Assembly: GCF_016920785.2 (NCBI RefSeq)
Contig: NW_024609835.1
Coordinates: forward strand, 170,496,995 to 170,560,994
Reading direction: 5' to 3'
DNA: 64,000 bases
Origin: Ixodes scapularis
Lineage: Eukaryota; Arthropoda; Arachnida; Ixodida; Ixodidae
Shown here: piece by piece, positions 45,390 through 56,545 of the stretch
How positions within the stretch are numbered: the first letter of the stretch is position 1
Layout of the letters: each line of letters starts with the position of its first letter
Position numbers and translations under genes: made by a program
Notes under the pieces: generated by a model
Told to the model about the DNA's origin: nothing
Database searches by the model: none
What the model saw: the letters and a program-made list of their open reading frames with translations, nothing else

Positions 45390-45469
45390 TTAAGCCAGTT
45401 GAAACGGCGAAGCTTCGGCAGACTGGCTGGTTTCGGGCGGAGGTAGGCATTTTAAGTCGCCCTCACCCA

Positions 45470-45735
45470 GCCTCACAGCCTCACCTAAGCCCCTCACTCA
45501 CTCTCATCTCCACAGCTACACTCACCCTCAGTGAAACCTCACGCCCTCCTCACGCTCTCACCGCCGTCACACCCCTCACGCTCTTATGGTCCTCAGGGCC
45601 CTCACGCACTCACCGCCCTCACGCCCCTCACTGTTGTCACAGCCGTTGCGGCCCTCACTCACACTCGTGCATTTTCTTGGTTCGGAAACTCACTCACCCT
45701 CACCTCGCCCGTGAGGATGAGGGTGAGTGTGGGCC
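45470..45735. repeat. Degenerate CCTCAC minisatellite
   Basis: Units CCTCAC, CACTCA and CGCCCTCA recur for about 260 bp. The 3-prime end inverts (CTCACCCTCAC then GTGAGGATGAGGGTGAG), so the last 40 bp form a hairpin. Confidence 0.75.
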
Positions 45736-46224
45736 TTCATGAGTGAGCTTTGCCGAGGTGTGATGACGAGCGACAGTCCTTCCTCGTCGCACTGTCGCGC
45801 GAGTTCGTTGCCTCTTGGCGGCCGAGGCCGTAGTGGCCGTGCTGTCCACGCCACCTACCGGAACTCAGCGCAAAGCGACGATCGGGCGCGAGTTCTGCTC
45901 CACCGTTCGGCTGGGACTCCTGTCCAATCGGAGCAATCCGATCTGAACGCTCACGTCCAGTCCCTCGCTTCCCTCCGGAACCGTAAGGCAACGAGCGCGT
46001 GCGTGCTGGCGACGTGCGCGACGAAAAGCTGTGGTCGCCATTCACGCTTGGCCGTACGCTCGCCGTGGCGTCTTTGTTCGGAATAATGGTTCTTTCATCG
46101 GCGGTAATCGGCGCAATGTCATACTGTCAACCTTGACGGTATTCGATTAAGAATGCGATGACCGCAAGCTTCCGTTATTTTAGAGCGCAGCTGTTTTCGG
46201 GTTGCGCGGCGTCGGCGTAAGCGC
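45736..46224. other. No gene recognised
   Basis: CpG-rich, short contradictory frames. Nothing else seen. Confidence 0.45.
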
Positions 46225-46600
46225 GCTTAATTTAGCGGGAAAATTGACGTCACGTGACCTTAACAATTCAATTCCCCGCTGCGTGACCTCAACACCACTT
46301 CAATTCCTAGCTACGTGACCTCAACGCCCATTTAATTCCCCGCTAAATTTAGCGAGGAAATTCAGTGTCTCCGCTAGATTTAGCGGACAAAATCAGTTTC
46401 TCCGCCAGATTTAGCGGTAAAACTCACGTCACATCAACCCCAATTGAATTCCTCGCTACATTTAGCGGGGAATTGATTTGATGTTATGGTCACGTGGCGT
46501 CAATTTTCCCGCTAAATCTAGCGGAGAAACTGATTTGTTCATAGGTTACGTGACACCAAGTCATGTGACGTCATTTCTGCCGCTAAATTTTGCGCGGAAA
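46225..46600. repeat. Cluster of CGCTAAATTTAGCG palindromes
   Basis: Seven variants of the palindrome occur (near 46225, 46341, 46372, 46403, 46454, 46510, 46581). Three form a 31-bp tandem array, each followed by AAATCAGTTTCTC-like spacer. The outer parts (TTTAGCGGGAAAATTGACGTC at 46230 and its reverse complement at about 46498-46519) are inverted repeats. An exact GTCACGTGAC is at 46249-46258. It is non-coding. Confidence 0.8.
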
Positions 46601-48266
46601 CTGAATTGTAGGAGTAGGAGACGAGGAGGAAAGGGTACGGAGGAAGGGGGGCATACCCTGCCCTTCTCCTCAAGGGCTGCGCTCTAATTTCGCATTACAG
46701 AGGTTTGTAAACGTCTTTCATTTTTTACGCATGCCATCGAAGTCGTAGTTCGCGACTGATATGACGTCATGTTGAGGAAAATCTTGGTCGTGTCGTGACG
46801 AACGGGCTACAGTCGCAGCTGTGGATGTGCGGTCGCAGAGGCAGGGGAACCGATCAGTTGGCGGCGAGGCCAGTTCCGCTGGGTCCTCACGGCAAAGTAC
46901 CCTCTGGCCGGAGAAGAGCGACGGGCTTCGAAGTGGGCTTGGCGTCTGCGCGCCTTGTTTACCGACGGATCGGGTTTCGGCTCTTTCCGGTGTCCCCTTG
47001 CATCCCCCACACCCTCGGCTCGCGTCCGTTCTTCCATGCGTTTATTTCTCTTCTAGCCGCGGTTTGTCGCCGAGCCCGACTGTGTCTGCGCCGTCCATTA
47101 GGGAAAGCTTCTCTCCCGCCCTCTGGTGACGCTTTGTCAAAGTTGTCCCCCTTGTGGCGGCTTTCTTATTATTACTTTCTTCTGCCTGCTTCGCGAGTGG
47201 TTTGAAAGTCGCTCGGATCTTCCGAGTGCTTTTTACTTTTTGTTAAAACATCCATTAAAAAAAAAATATTTTAAAGTTAGCTTTATTTGTATTTGTTTAT
47301 TTTTTCTTACAATCGGTTGTGTCTGGCCACGGTTCTACTGCAGATCGATCGACTGCGATGTCTTGTCGAGTAGAAGTGTCCCGATACATCGAGAGGCATT
47401 CATTTTTACGGGGGGAAGTTAGCACTATTTTACTTTTTGCTTCTGTAGCGCCGCCAAGCAAAGGTAAAATTGGTAAAATTGCGCATCTGTGAACACATGA
47501 TAGGAACATCGGATGTCAAAAGGGTTGTCCGCTAATGGTTGATCGACTCTCCTTTTGGGTGGACTCGGAGCGTTTTCGCGACAATCTTGCGTGACTACGC
47601 TGATATAAAAACGCAAGATTTGGTCAATTTGCTTAAAAAAGAAAAATCAGTTTAGGGTCAATTACGTGTGGGCCAAAAAAGTCGGCAGAGATTGGCTAAA
47701 ATACTCATAGCTTCCCATCGAGGTAGTACTCGCTGGAAGTCAACTGCCTGTCATACGTAATCACAAGGTTCGTTCGCATGGATTCGATTGATGTGCATCG
47801 AATCGATGCGCAACAATAGCGCGCACCCAATCCCCTTATTTCTTCCCCCTTGGACCAGATCACTGTCGTCATATCTCGATTCGACACTCTACGGTCGGAT
47901 GTACATAAGGAGGCCGCCGCGGTCGGTGTGCTAAGCGGCACTTGCAGGCGTTTCTTGGGCCCTTCTAGCTAAACCATCAGACCGTGGTTCAAGATTCACT
48001 TTGACGTCGCAGCCATCCATTTTTGCCTCCCACGCGCGCCGCCGCGGCAAAAAGAGGACGGGAGGATTTGGTGAAGAAATGGCGCGCATGATAGAAAAAA
48101 GAAAAAGCTTAACTCTCCCAAATTTATGAGCTTCGTAACCCCCCCCCCCCCTTTTTTTTTTTTTCTAAAAAAAAAAAGATAGAAGTTAGGGAAAGACATC
48201 CTAACCTCTAAATCGAAGGAACGGCAGAAATCGGGAGGGATGGGACAGGAGATCGGAAAACAGCCT
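46601..48266. other. No gene recognised
   Basis: 46780-47150 is GC-rich; a 136-codon frame there has no recognised domain. C13-T run at 48139-48164. Confidence 0.45.
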
Positions 48267-48290
48267 TAAAGAATATATATATATATTAAA

Positions 48291-48327
<37 letters not shown>
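48267..48327. repeat. Interrupted AT microsatellite
   Basis: TTAAAGAATATATAT is duplicated, and the second copy leads into a longer AT run. Confidence 0.9.
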
Positions 48328-48328
<1 letters not shown>

Positions 48329-48780
48329 CTTTTTTTTTTTTTTTTCGATATAGCTTTGATAGCTTCTTTCTCCGTTTCATCGGAATCGGTGGCGCCGAGA
48401 AAAGGGAAGAGAAAAGAAATGGCGCAAGGCGAGACGGCAGTCAACGCCGAAGACGGAAACATTTTTTCTCTCCCAAGCGCGCGCGCTCCTTGTCTCGTTT
48501 TCTTCTTTAATATTTCGTCATTTTCGCTCGGATCTCATTCACTGTCTCTACCCGATTCCACGTTTCGGTTCCTTGCGCGCACAGCCGCGGCAAGCCGAGA
48601 CGATAAATAGGGACGAGCCGTAAAGGAACTACAAAAGAACGTAGAAGAAAGTAAAAGAGAAGAAGTTAGAGAGGAAATTCGCCGAGCATAAATAGAAAAA
48701 AAAAAAAAATCGCATAAAAGGCCCGGAGGAATAAGCCGTTATTCCGACGCGCTGTCTCTGTATGTACGGGGGTGGAGAGT

Positions 48781-48943
48781 TTGGTGAACCGCGGTGCGTG
48801 CTACGAGCCGTCCCCAGCCAATCCAGCGCTGTGATGGTGTCACGTGACAGGGCGTCGCTGCTCCCTCCCCAAGGGCACGTGACGCTCACGCGGCACGGGA
48901 TTGGCTTCGACGGCTCGTCTGCGTCCGCCGCGATCAGTACGTG
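48781..48943. mobile_element. M1 palindromic MITE, copy E
   Basis: GAACCGCGGTGCG, GCTACGAGCCGTC, GCCAATCC on the left; GGATTGGC, GACGGCTCGTC, GCGTCCGCCGCG on the right. Exact GTCACGTGAC at 48839-48848 and a second E-box (GCACGTGACG) at 48876. Confidence 0.75.
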
Positions 48944-49415
48944 CGGGGAAATGGAGCTGGGCTCCTCCGAGGGCCCATATCAATGCGGACCGAAACTCCG
49001 AAACTGCGGCGGTCCTGCTGGTTGGCTGGAGAAGATCGCATACGCGACTGAGGCTTCTTTCTCGCATGCTCGCTCTTTGGGGAGGGGTCGACGGTATACG
49101 GGGCGTTCCGATTCGTTCACTTCACGGGGCTGAGGGGAAAAAAAATGCACACCGCATAGCGAGAAAAAAAAAAAAAAAAAAGCGTGGGCTGACTTTTAGG
49201 GTGGTTCTACACCGTTCTTTCAATGCGAATCGTCCCTTGTCTTATTCCTAAAAGAAAATTATATAGAAAAAATAAATAAACAATTTAAGGTACTTTCTTT
49301 TATTCTTTGCAGAAGGGAAGTTAGGATTTTTATTTAAGGCTATTTTGGTTTAGTGTCAAAGTTGGGACTGGAGTACGGTAGGAACATGCATGGCCGATTC
49401 CGCGAATTTGGGGGA
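48944..49415. other. No gene recognised
   Basis: Short A runs; no gene or repeat ends visible. Confidence 0.5.
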
Positions 49416-49439
49416 GGGGGGGGGGGGGGGGGGGGGGGG
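49416..49439. repeat. G24 homopolymer
   Basis: Twenty-four G preceded by a 5-G run and one A. Confidence 0.9.
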
Positions 49440-49567
49440 TCGGGCCGGGTCGAGGTCGGGCTCTATCGCAGTGGTGCGACCCAAACGTAATTTTTTTTTT
49501 TGCTTTTTACATTTTGATATGCGCTTGAGGAATCGAGCTTCACCGAGCCGTAGCACGCGCTTCAACT

Positions 49568-49599
49568 AACGGCCTCCCTGTAGAACGGCCTCCCTGTAG
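49568..49599. repeat. 16-bp tandem duplication
   Basis: AACGGCCTCCCTGTAG occurs twice head to tail without a mismatch. Confidence 0.9.
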
Positions 49600-49700
49600 A
49601 ATTCTGCATGACGTTTGGACAGTGTTTGGTCGAGGACCCGGTGGCGTATTTAGAAAATGGGTGGTGGTGGAAAACCTCTTTATTGGTCCTGCGAAAACCC

Positions 49701-50027
49701 CTACCCCTCCGTCACCCCTTCACCAACACACCTACGCACAGTCTGCCGGTGAAGCAAGCGCAGGGTTCGCTGGACGAAACCCCTTTGTCCCTCCAAGTCC
49801 ACACACATCACTCCATCCTTGAAGTCCTCCGGCCAGTCCTGGGTCCCCGATGCCTCATGCCCCCGTTGTTCACAGTCCCACACAATATGCTGCAGCGTTG
49901 CCCGACTGTCCTTACATACCCTGCACAAGTCACTCTCAAAATTCCCTGGGTCCACAGGAAAATCTCGAAATTTTGCCAAGTTAAACGTGCACGTGTAATA
50001 AAAAAAAATGTTAGCGTAAATCGCGAT
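49701..50027 (-). pseudogene. LINE ORF2 C-terminal zinc-knuckle fragment
   Basis: The minus-strand frame holds CRVCKDSRATLQHIVWDC, a CX2CX8HX4C knuckle. This pattern, T-x2-H-x2-W-x-C, is found after the RT or RNase H domain in Jockey/I-group LINE proteins. The frame is open from 50027 to 49701, with TGA just upstream and no RT in reach, so only the tail end survives. The degenerate upstream part (YTCTFNLAKF) fits the usual hydrophobic lead-in. Confidence 0.65.
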
Positions 50028-50832
50028 TCAAATATTTTTATTGCCCCATGTAAGCTCTGGAGAAACAGTTGACGTAACTCTTACGTTTACAGGTGCAAGC
50101 TGATATACGTTAGCTCTGGTCCGATTGCCGTGCGTTTTGTTCGTAAATGTGGTCGTGTTGAAGTGCACGCAAGGCAAGCGCGCTGTAGTCCGATTACTGC
50201 GACAGGTGTCGCCGATTCATTGTATTTCATAATACCTGCTGAGGCTGGTGCTACGAAATAGAAGGGCTGTTCCGCTGTCACATTTCTCTGGAGTCGTTCA
50301 TTCGATTTATTCGTTCATTTTTGTCGTTGAAGGCGCGCATGCGAGCGAGTGCGCTTTTCATTGTTGCGTCTTTTTTGCCCGTTCGCGTGACTGCGACAGG
50401 AATGCCGCATAATGAAACCCACGTTGCCGTTTGAGGGCCTTCGGAGATTCCCTTTTCCAGTGGATTCTTGTACTGCCTGGATGTTCATCTTCCTACAACG
50501 CAGTCAGGCATTCACTCGAAACACGGCGGCGAGAAAGGCTTTGACGACGTGCCAAGAAAGGCTCTCTTCTTTAGTTTTTCTGTTTTGTTTTGTTTTTTTA
50601 ATGACGCGAGTTTTTAGTGGCTCCTTTTGGTACCTCTTCGCTACGAAAGCTGCATAAATGGGCATTCGGAATTGGGACGAAGTTTCCGACCCATTTGTTG
50701 TTTGTTGTTTTTATAAAAGTATGCGGTGAATTGTGGAGTTTGTCTAGGGTACACAATACTGAATCAAGCTTATAAAAACAGAACTTTTTTTTTTCTTTTT
50801 GTTCTACAGGCTTTGTTGGATTGACGTGACTA
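50028..50832. other. No gene recognised
   Basis: No domain or RNA gene can be supported; short frames only. Confidence 0.5.
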
Positions 50833-51029
50833 TAGGAGGTATTCACTGGACGCCATATTTGAGGGCGATGTTTAGAGCGCATGCTCAGAACGAGCTCACA
50901 TTAATAGCCTGCTAAGACCGGCAACCTTGATGGTGCTAAATGCACGCTCCAAAAGGACTGCGGAAGCTCGCCGTCAGCACGCGCTCAGCAGCAGCGCACA
51001 CGGATATGGCTGCCAGTGAATACTCCCTA
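50833..51029. mobile_element. TA-flanked MITE, 197 bp
   Basis: TAGGAGGTATTCACTGGAC and its mirror CCAGTGAATACTCCCTA form terminal repeats of about 27 bp continuing to the CCATAT/ATATGG blocks. Both ends abut TA. A Tc1/mariner-type MITE is likely. Confidence 0.75.
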
Positions 51030-51453
51030 TATTACCGTAGTAGCTCCAATTATGCGACACTTCGAACGTGAACAAACCTCGTGCCTGCCACGCGTGTCCC
51101 CAATGTGTTGATTACGCTGGCGGTGTGCAAAATCGTGTTTGGTTGTACCAACGGCAGCGTCGTAGTCATCATTGGAATGGGCACAAACTCTAGCCTCTGA
51201 AATGAACGTTTCAGTACGTTCTTCATTCGCTCGGTCGGTGGAGCGAAATTCTCTGCACTGCAGAACCTCCTGCGTTCGAACCTCACCCCCCTTGCCCGTT
51301 TCGATTTAGATGAGCTTCGTACCGGCACGTGTACGTGTTGCACATACATGCAACACAATTTGAGTCCGGTAGCGACATTTGGCTTGAAAACTGGCCCCGT
51401 GTTCATTTCTGGCGAACCGCAGCGTCAAGAGAGGACTGATTGATACCAAAAGG

Positions 51454-51722
51454 CAGTGGTCTTCAAATGGTGTTCCGCCGAGTCGCTGGGAACCTCCCTC
51501 CCTCCCCTCCCCTTCTTTACTTCGAAAACTTTTTTTTTTCTACTCTGGTTCATTGGCGCTAGTTACCGCTCGTCATAGAGGGTACAGCCGTTACCATCTA
51601 CCCCCTCATTCGTCCATTTACTTGGTAACTCTCATTTCTGCCCGTTGGTAACTCTCATTTCCCCCATCACTTTCACGGTTCCAAAGGGGTCCCCGACACA
51701 TCCATGCTTGAGAAGCACCGCC
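51454..51722. mobile_element. hAT-like MITE, probable
   Basis: The left end CAGTGGTCTTCAAATGG and the right GCTTGAGAAGCACCG resemble hAT termini (CAGTGGTTCTCAA form) in opposite orientation. I cannot align an 8-bp duplication. The SINE-like tail at 51552-51625 lies inside. Confidence 0.4.
51552..51625 (+). repeat. Short SINE-like tail, copy 4
   Basis: TTGGCGCTAGTTACCGCTCG, AGAGGGTACAGCCGTTACC, CATTCGTCCATT. This is the most diverged copy. Confidence 0.45.
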
Positions 51723-51900
51723 CTAAGTCTTCGATGGCTAGACGACTGCTCTGCCTTTATACGAACCCCGTGATCGCGTTTGTGTGGTCGACTTTGAAAG
51801 GGTGTCAAGCTACGAGGAACTATGATTGTGTTGTTGCTTTACCGCTCAATGATCGCCTGTGTACCGTGGTTGTTTCACAATATTGTATCTTTGCAGGGGA

Positions 51901-51919
51901 GGGGGGGGGGGGGGGGGGG
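51901..51919. repeat. G19 homopolymer
   Basis: Nineteen G after GGGGA. Confidence 0.9.
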
Positions 51920-53562
51920 TGCAACCGGTTTTAATATTGCATCAGGGTCAAATTGGGGGCGCTATCTGTTCTTTTCAGATGCGACCAGCAGCGAGTGCCA
52001 TTTATGGTACGCCCTTGAATATGTGAATCGCAGTTATGGCGGGAATGGCACCCAGCTAGGCAAGTTACATATCGTGCGTTTTGGTTCGATTTCATCACAC
52101 TGGGGGACCGGTCAAGTGAGGGTCGGGGTGAAACCCCGTTATGTCGTTTAGCTGCTGCGGGCCCGTACAGCCTTAGTGCCTATGTTAATAACTCTTGCCC
52201 ACACTTCAACCTGCCACGTACTTTCGTCCGGTTGTCAATTGTTTCCGTGTGCTTCATTTTTTGACAAAAGCACAGAAAGGTTCTCGCATGTTCAAATTTC
52301 GAGCTCGTTTTTATTTCTTTTAACCTATTAGCGCGTTTTTCTTCTTTTTTTTTTTTTTTTCTTCTGTTTTTGAAAGCAGTTTTGGTTAAAATAAAACCAA
52401 CACTCAATCTAGAAAAGGTTTTTTTTTTTTTTTTTTTTTCGTTCTTGCGCTGTGTGTTTTACTTCTCCACACTCGATTTTCTTCTTTCGAAGTGGATTCG
52501 TGTACATGCTGCATCAATCGGCGCGCCTTCGGTCGTTTTGATGTATTTTTTTCTCTCTGCCGCTGGGGTGTTGCACGCCGGTGTCAGATCCTCTCTGTTC
52601 GACGCGTTCAACGTTGTTCCGGCGCCACTCCCCTCACCTTCCCTGTCGTCCTGGTTCGGAATCCGGACCCTTCGCCTTTTCTCTTTTGGACCTTTTCTAG
52701 TCCGGAGTTTTTGTCGATCCCAGCTATCCCCAGGCGTGCTAACCCGCGGCTCCTTTTCTTTCCTAGTTTGTTTGGTTTGCCCCCTCCTGTCATGTCGGCG
52801 CTTTACGAAGGAGCTTCCTGAGCTTCCCCGCTGTCAGAGAGAGAGAGAGGACAGCGAGGAGGAGGGGGGGGGGGGGGCGGAAGGAAGGGGGAGGGGAAGG
52901 AGGAATGTTGGGGCGAGGGCGGGTTTCTCCCCGAGAGGAATAACAGGCTCGTTTCTGCCAGACAGCTTGGTGCCACCGGCGGCCTTTTCTTTTATTTTTT
53001 CGTCTGTTTTGCCTTCCTCCTCCGGATTTTGGGGGTCCCACGAAAAAAGAAAAGAAAAAATATATATATACCCTACACGAGAATGGCAGTCGGAGTTGTT
53101 GGGGGTATGAGGTGGGAGCTAGCTAGGGCGTGTTTCTGGCCTTCTCGACCCCCCTTCCCTGTCTCCTCGACGCTTCGCGTTCAAAGAGGAAGACCGTACA
53201 CCGTGTCTTTATTTTTTTTTTTTCTGCTTCTTCGAACGTCATTCCGAACGTTCGCTCGTTCCCGTCTTTCTTGTCTTTTTTTAATAGTAGAGGGAGGCGG
53301 TGTTCCAAGAAGCTTTCTCTAGACCGGGCAGCTTACGCCCGTTTTCTTTATTTTTTGTTGTTGTTGCCGTTTGTCTTTTGTCATGGTGAGTTTGGTGGCC
53401 GTGGTTGCCACCGACATTCCCGTTGGTGGTATGCGCCCCGACGTAACTATGACCTATGCGCGAGAGTTGGAAGCCGGGCCTGCTTTCAGTGCGGGCTGTG
53501 CAGACGCAATAAACGCTGCTTCTACCTCTGCACAGACACGAGAGAGTTTGAGGGTTTTTGCA
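51920..53562. other. No gene recognised
   Basis: T-rich, with G14 at 52864-52877 in a purine-rich block. The long plus-strand frame 52370-53110 is pyrimidine-driven and matches nothing. 53383 has ATG|GTGAGT but no supporting exon. Confidence 0.45.
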
Positions 53563-53654
53563 CATCCGATACGGTACGAACTGCGCATATGCGAGTGTTC
53601 TGTGGCAGCGCATGCGCAGTTCGTACCGGACAGCCCACTGTACCCTATCGGATG
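53563..53654. repeat. Inverted repeat with NRF1-like core
   Basis: CATCCGATA...GGTACGAACTGCGCAT pairs with ATGCGCAGTTCGTACC...TATCGGATG. The inner arm includes GCGCATGCGCAG, as in the hairpin at 32726. Confidence 0.7.
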
Positions 53655-54139
53655 TCTGTTATCGAGATCAACCGTAGTAGTTGTCTTCGGCGTTGGGTTG
53701 CTTTCGTTTTCCGGGATCGCTACAAGAGCTCTTTCGACGTGCGAATTGCTGTTGTGTGATCACCTCGCTCCTTGCAGTGCCGCTCTTGGCGTTTGTCGGA
53801 AAAACCGTCGCATCGAATCGTGCAGTAAACTGCCAAGGCTTTTTCTGCGTTTTATCCATTTTTTCTTTCCTATATCCCCCTCTGCCTTTCCATTTTTGCC
53901 AACTTCCCTCGCAGATTGGCTCGACTGTGACGTCAGCGTACGGCCAAAGCTCGTGTTCAGTCGGTGAGAACCCGAGTATCAACCGAATGCTGGCACCGCA
54001 GTCGTGTCCAGTCTCTACCTTACAGTCGTGCCTGGGTGACTGAGGAAAATTCAGCAGTTGTCTGCTAAATACGCCGGCTCTCGGCGTCGTCTGCTCGTTC
54101 GTTGGCGACTGTTGGCTTCGCGACCGCTTGCGCCATCTC
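53655..54139. other. No gene recognised
   Basis: A continuous plus-strand frame crosses this stretch and the palindrome, which argues against it being coding. Confidence 0.4.
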
Positions 54140-54350
54140 TTGTCTCCCGTGCGAAACGGCGCCGTGTTGTTTGCAGACCGGTCGCGTCGCTGCGTTTCCA
54201 TAGGAGCTAAGCCTTTTTCTTTCTTTACTTTTTTCTCAGGTAAGCTCGCTCTTTGCAAATTTTGCAAAAAAAAAAATGCACCATCTGTAGGAAGAAACCG
54301 AATTTTCCGGTCGATTTAAAGAGCCAGACGTCTCCTTGTTTCACCCTGTA
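54140..54350. mobile_element. Partial relative of the foldback at 20.4 kb
   Basis: GACCGGTCGCGTCGCTGCG, GTTTCCATAGGA, AAGCTCGCTCTTTGCAAAT, AATGCACCATCTGT and GGTCGATTTAAAGAGCC follow the order of the right arm of 20351-20766, but the block around GCAACGCTGCAC is missing. No left arm is seen. Confidence 0.6.
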
Positions 54351-55542
54351 GTTTTTTAGCGGTAATGAAGAGGCAAATAGTTGTCACGATCGCAGTCGAT
54401 GAAAGAATATGTATCGTGGAGTCGGTGTGCACCTCGCGAGTGGAGCGTGTGAAAAGGGAGGTGGAGGAACTCGCCCAATGTTCTGGAATACAGCCGAGTC
54501 CTTGTTCTCCGTTTTCGTGTAAAACTCGCACCGCCATGCACAAACCTCCAACTTCGCTGTGCCTCTATATATATATATATATTTTTTTTTTTTTTATTAC
54601 TGTACTTGGGAGCGGCTTAAGACGTGTCGGCTTCTTTATTTTTGTTTGACTGGTTCGTTCCCCATCGCATACACGGGTTTACTTTCGGCCACTTTTTTCT
54701 CGTTTGGTTGTTTTATATATAGTTATTGCTGGGAGGAGCACCCCGCCGCTACGGATTCGAATTTCCGTTGCGGCGCTCTTTCTTGGAAAAGAAAAAAAAA
54801 ATCCTTCCTCTGTTTTTGTCTTTTCTTTATTTGCGTTTCTCTTTCTTTGCGTGATTTTTTTTTTTTTCGGTTTTTTTGTTGCTTTTTTTTCCTTAACTGT
54901 CTAGAAAATATCCTCTCCCGTATCTCGATTATTTCGTGGGTTCTGTCCTTGCCTGGCGCGTCCCCTTTTTCGTACCTCCCAAAGCTGAAACGTAAAAAAC
55001 GCTAACAGAAAAACTAGTCTTTTTTAGGTTAATTTTGTTTTGTGATGGCACTTTATTATCGTTATGATTTTTTTTTCTCCAGGCGGTGGTTTTCTGCGGC
55101 AATTGTTGCGGGCCGAACGCCGCCGCTTTTGGCTGGATCCTGTCGGACGGAAGCGGGCGTGATTTGTGCCTCGTGTATCGGCCTTCCTGTTTGGTTGCGG
55201 ACCTCCTAAACCCGGCCGATTTCGTTTCGTCTTGGATCGATTGCAGATCGCGCTTCGAAGCGCTGCTCTTTTCTCTTCTCAGATCTGTGTGCTCTCCTTC
55301 GCACGGGGTTGCTCGTATCGGTGCGGTAGCGCGCACAGTGGCGCTCGCAAAATGGTGCACACATCGCTTTCTGCGCGAGGCGGGGCTGTTCTGTCCAGCT
55401 GAGGGGGGCGTTTCTCGGCCGTTTTACGGGTACGGCGAGAGGACGAGATCAACGACGGGTGTGGGTGTCTTCTCCCTACGCGCACGTTGGCCTCCTTCTG
55501 CCTCAAGAGACGCTCATTTCCGTCACTCGCAACACTCTAGAC
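54351..55542. other. No gene recognised
   Basis: Two good-looking polypyrimidine/AG acceptors (near 54904 and 55082) occur, the second leading into an open frame that runs to the next transposon. There is no family match, so I do not call an exon. Confidence 0.4.
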
Positions 55543-56046
55543 CAGTGGTCGGCAACCTTTCGGCGCAGCGGGCCGAGTCGCCGTGAAGCTAAGGTGGAAC
55601 GGGCCGGACGGCAAGCAGCGGGAAAGGGGGATGGGGGGGGGGGGGGGGGGGTTAAAATTAAAAAAAAAAAGAACACTTGCACGAACTCACACTGACGTAC
55701 ATAAATCGGGAATGAACACTTTCTTCATTTCACGACACACGACATGAGATACATTTCCACAAAAACCTAGAGAATCCTCTCAGTGATACTTGTGGTGTTG
55801 AACAGCGCTCGCCAAACTACGGACATCCACATTCAAGCTACTAACTGCGAGTCCCAAAACATTTTGGAGGTTCTCGTCAGCCATTCGTGAAGGCAGGCGA
55901 CGGACAGCGAAGTGGACAACTTTTTTTTTTTCTTTTTTAGCTGACCGCGTTGGGGGGGGGGGGGGGGGGGGGGGGGGTGCTAGGGGCTGCATGATACTGC
56001 CTCGCGGGCCGGATCCAACCAGCGGGCCACTGGTTGCCGACCATTG
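55543..56046. mobile_element. Non-autonomous hAT element, 504 bp
   Basis: Termini CAGTGGTCGGCAACCTTT and GGTTGCCGACCATTG are inverted repeats of hAT type. The 8 bases CTCTAGAC flank both ends exactly (55535-55542, 56047-56054). The subterminal GCGGGCC blocks are also mirrored. Each arm contains a long G run (G19 at 55633, G26 at 55952). No transposase. Confidence 0.92.
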
Positions 56047-56449
56047 CTCTAGACGCTTGCCCGCCGTCTTGTGAAAGGAAAGCCAATCTGAAAGCCACTC
56101 GCCTGTGCTTTTCCGTCGTGAGATGGAATGTAGACGCTTTTTGCAGCAGCTGTGCTGGGGCGCCGCCATTACCGACCTTCTGTCTCTGTTTCCTCTTATT
56201 GCGTTCACTTCACTTCGTCATTACCGTTGCAGTTCAGGTAATTTCCATGTTAGCTTTTATTGCGTGCTTATCCTCAGCATTGGCCTTTGTGGCGGCTCGT
56301 CGACGCCCGTTTCGGTGGCTCGGTATCTCCGTAAGGCGAGAGAAGGTCGGCAGTGGCGGCCGTAGTCTGGATCGTGTGTTAGGCGTCTGTAGGCGAGGTT
56401 TCGCAACGGATCCCCGTGGTGTGTTTCACGTTGGGTTGTTTTGGCATTT

Positions 56450-56545
56450 GACGTCACAGTATCTCGTGACGTCATGGTGCCGCGTGGCGTCACCTGACAC
56501 CGGGTTGTTTGGCGAGAAATTGTGTACGCTAAATTTAGCGGGGCA
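56450..56545. repeat. CGCTAAATTTAGCG family, copy at 56.5 kb
   Basis: GACGTCA, GTGACGTCA, GCGTGGCGTCACCTGACACC, then TACGCTAAATTTAGCGGGG. Confidence 0.6.

Noticed and set aside
55083..55586. Open frame after a strong polypyrimidine/AG acceptor
   Set aside because: It runs straight into a hAT insertion, and the peptide matches nothing I know.
56123..56237. Short frame starting MECRRFLQQLCW and ending at CAG|GTAATT
   Set aside because: It could be a signal-anchor exon, but it begins right after a transposon insertion, has no partner exon and no known family.
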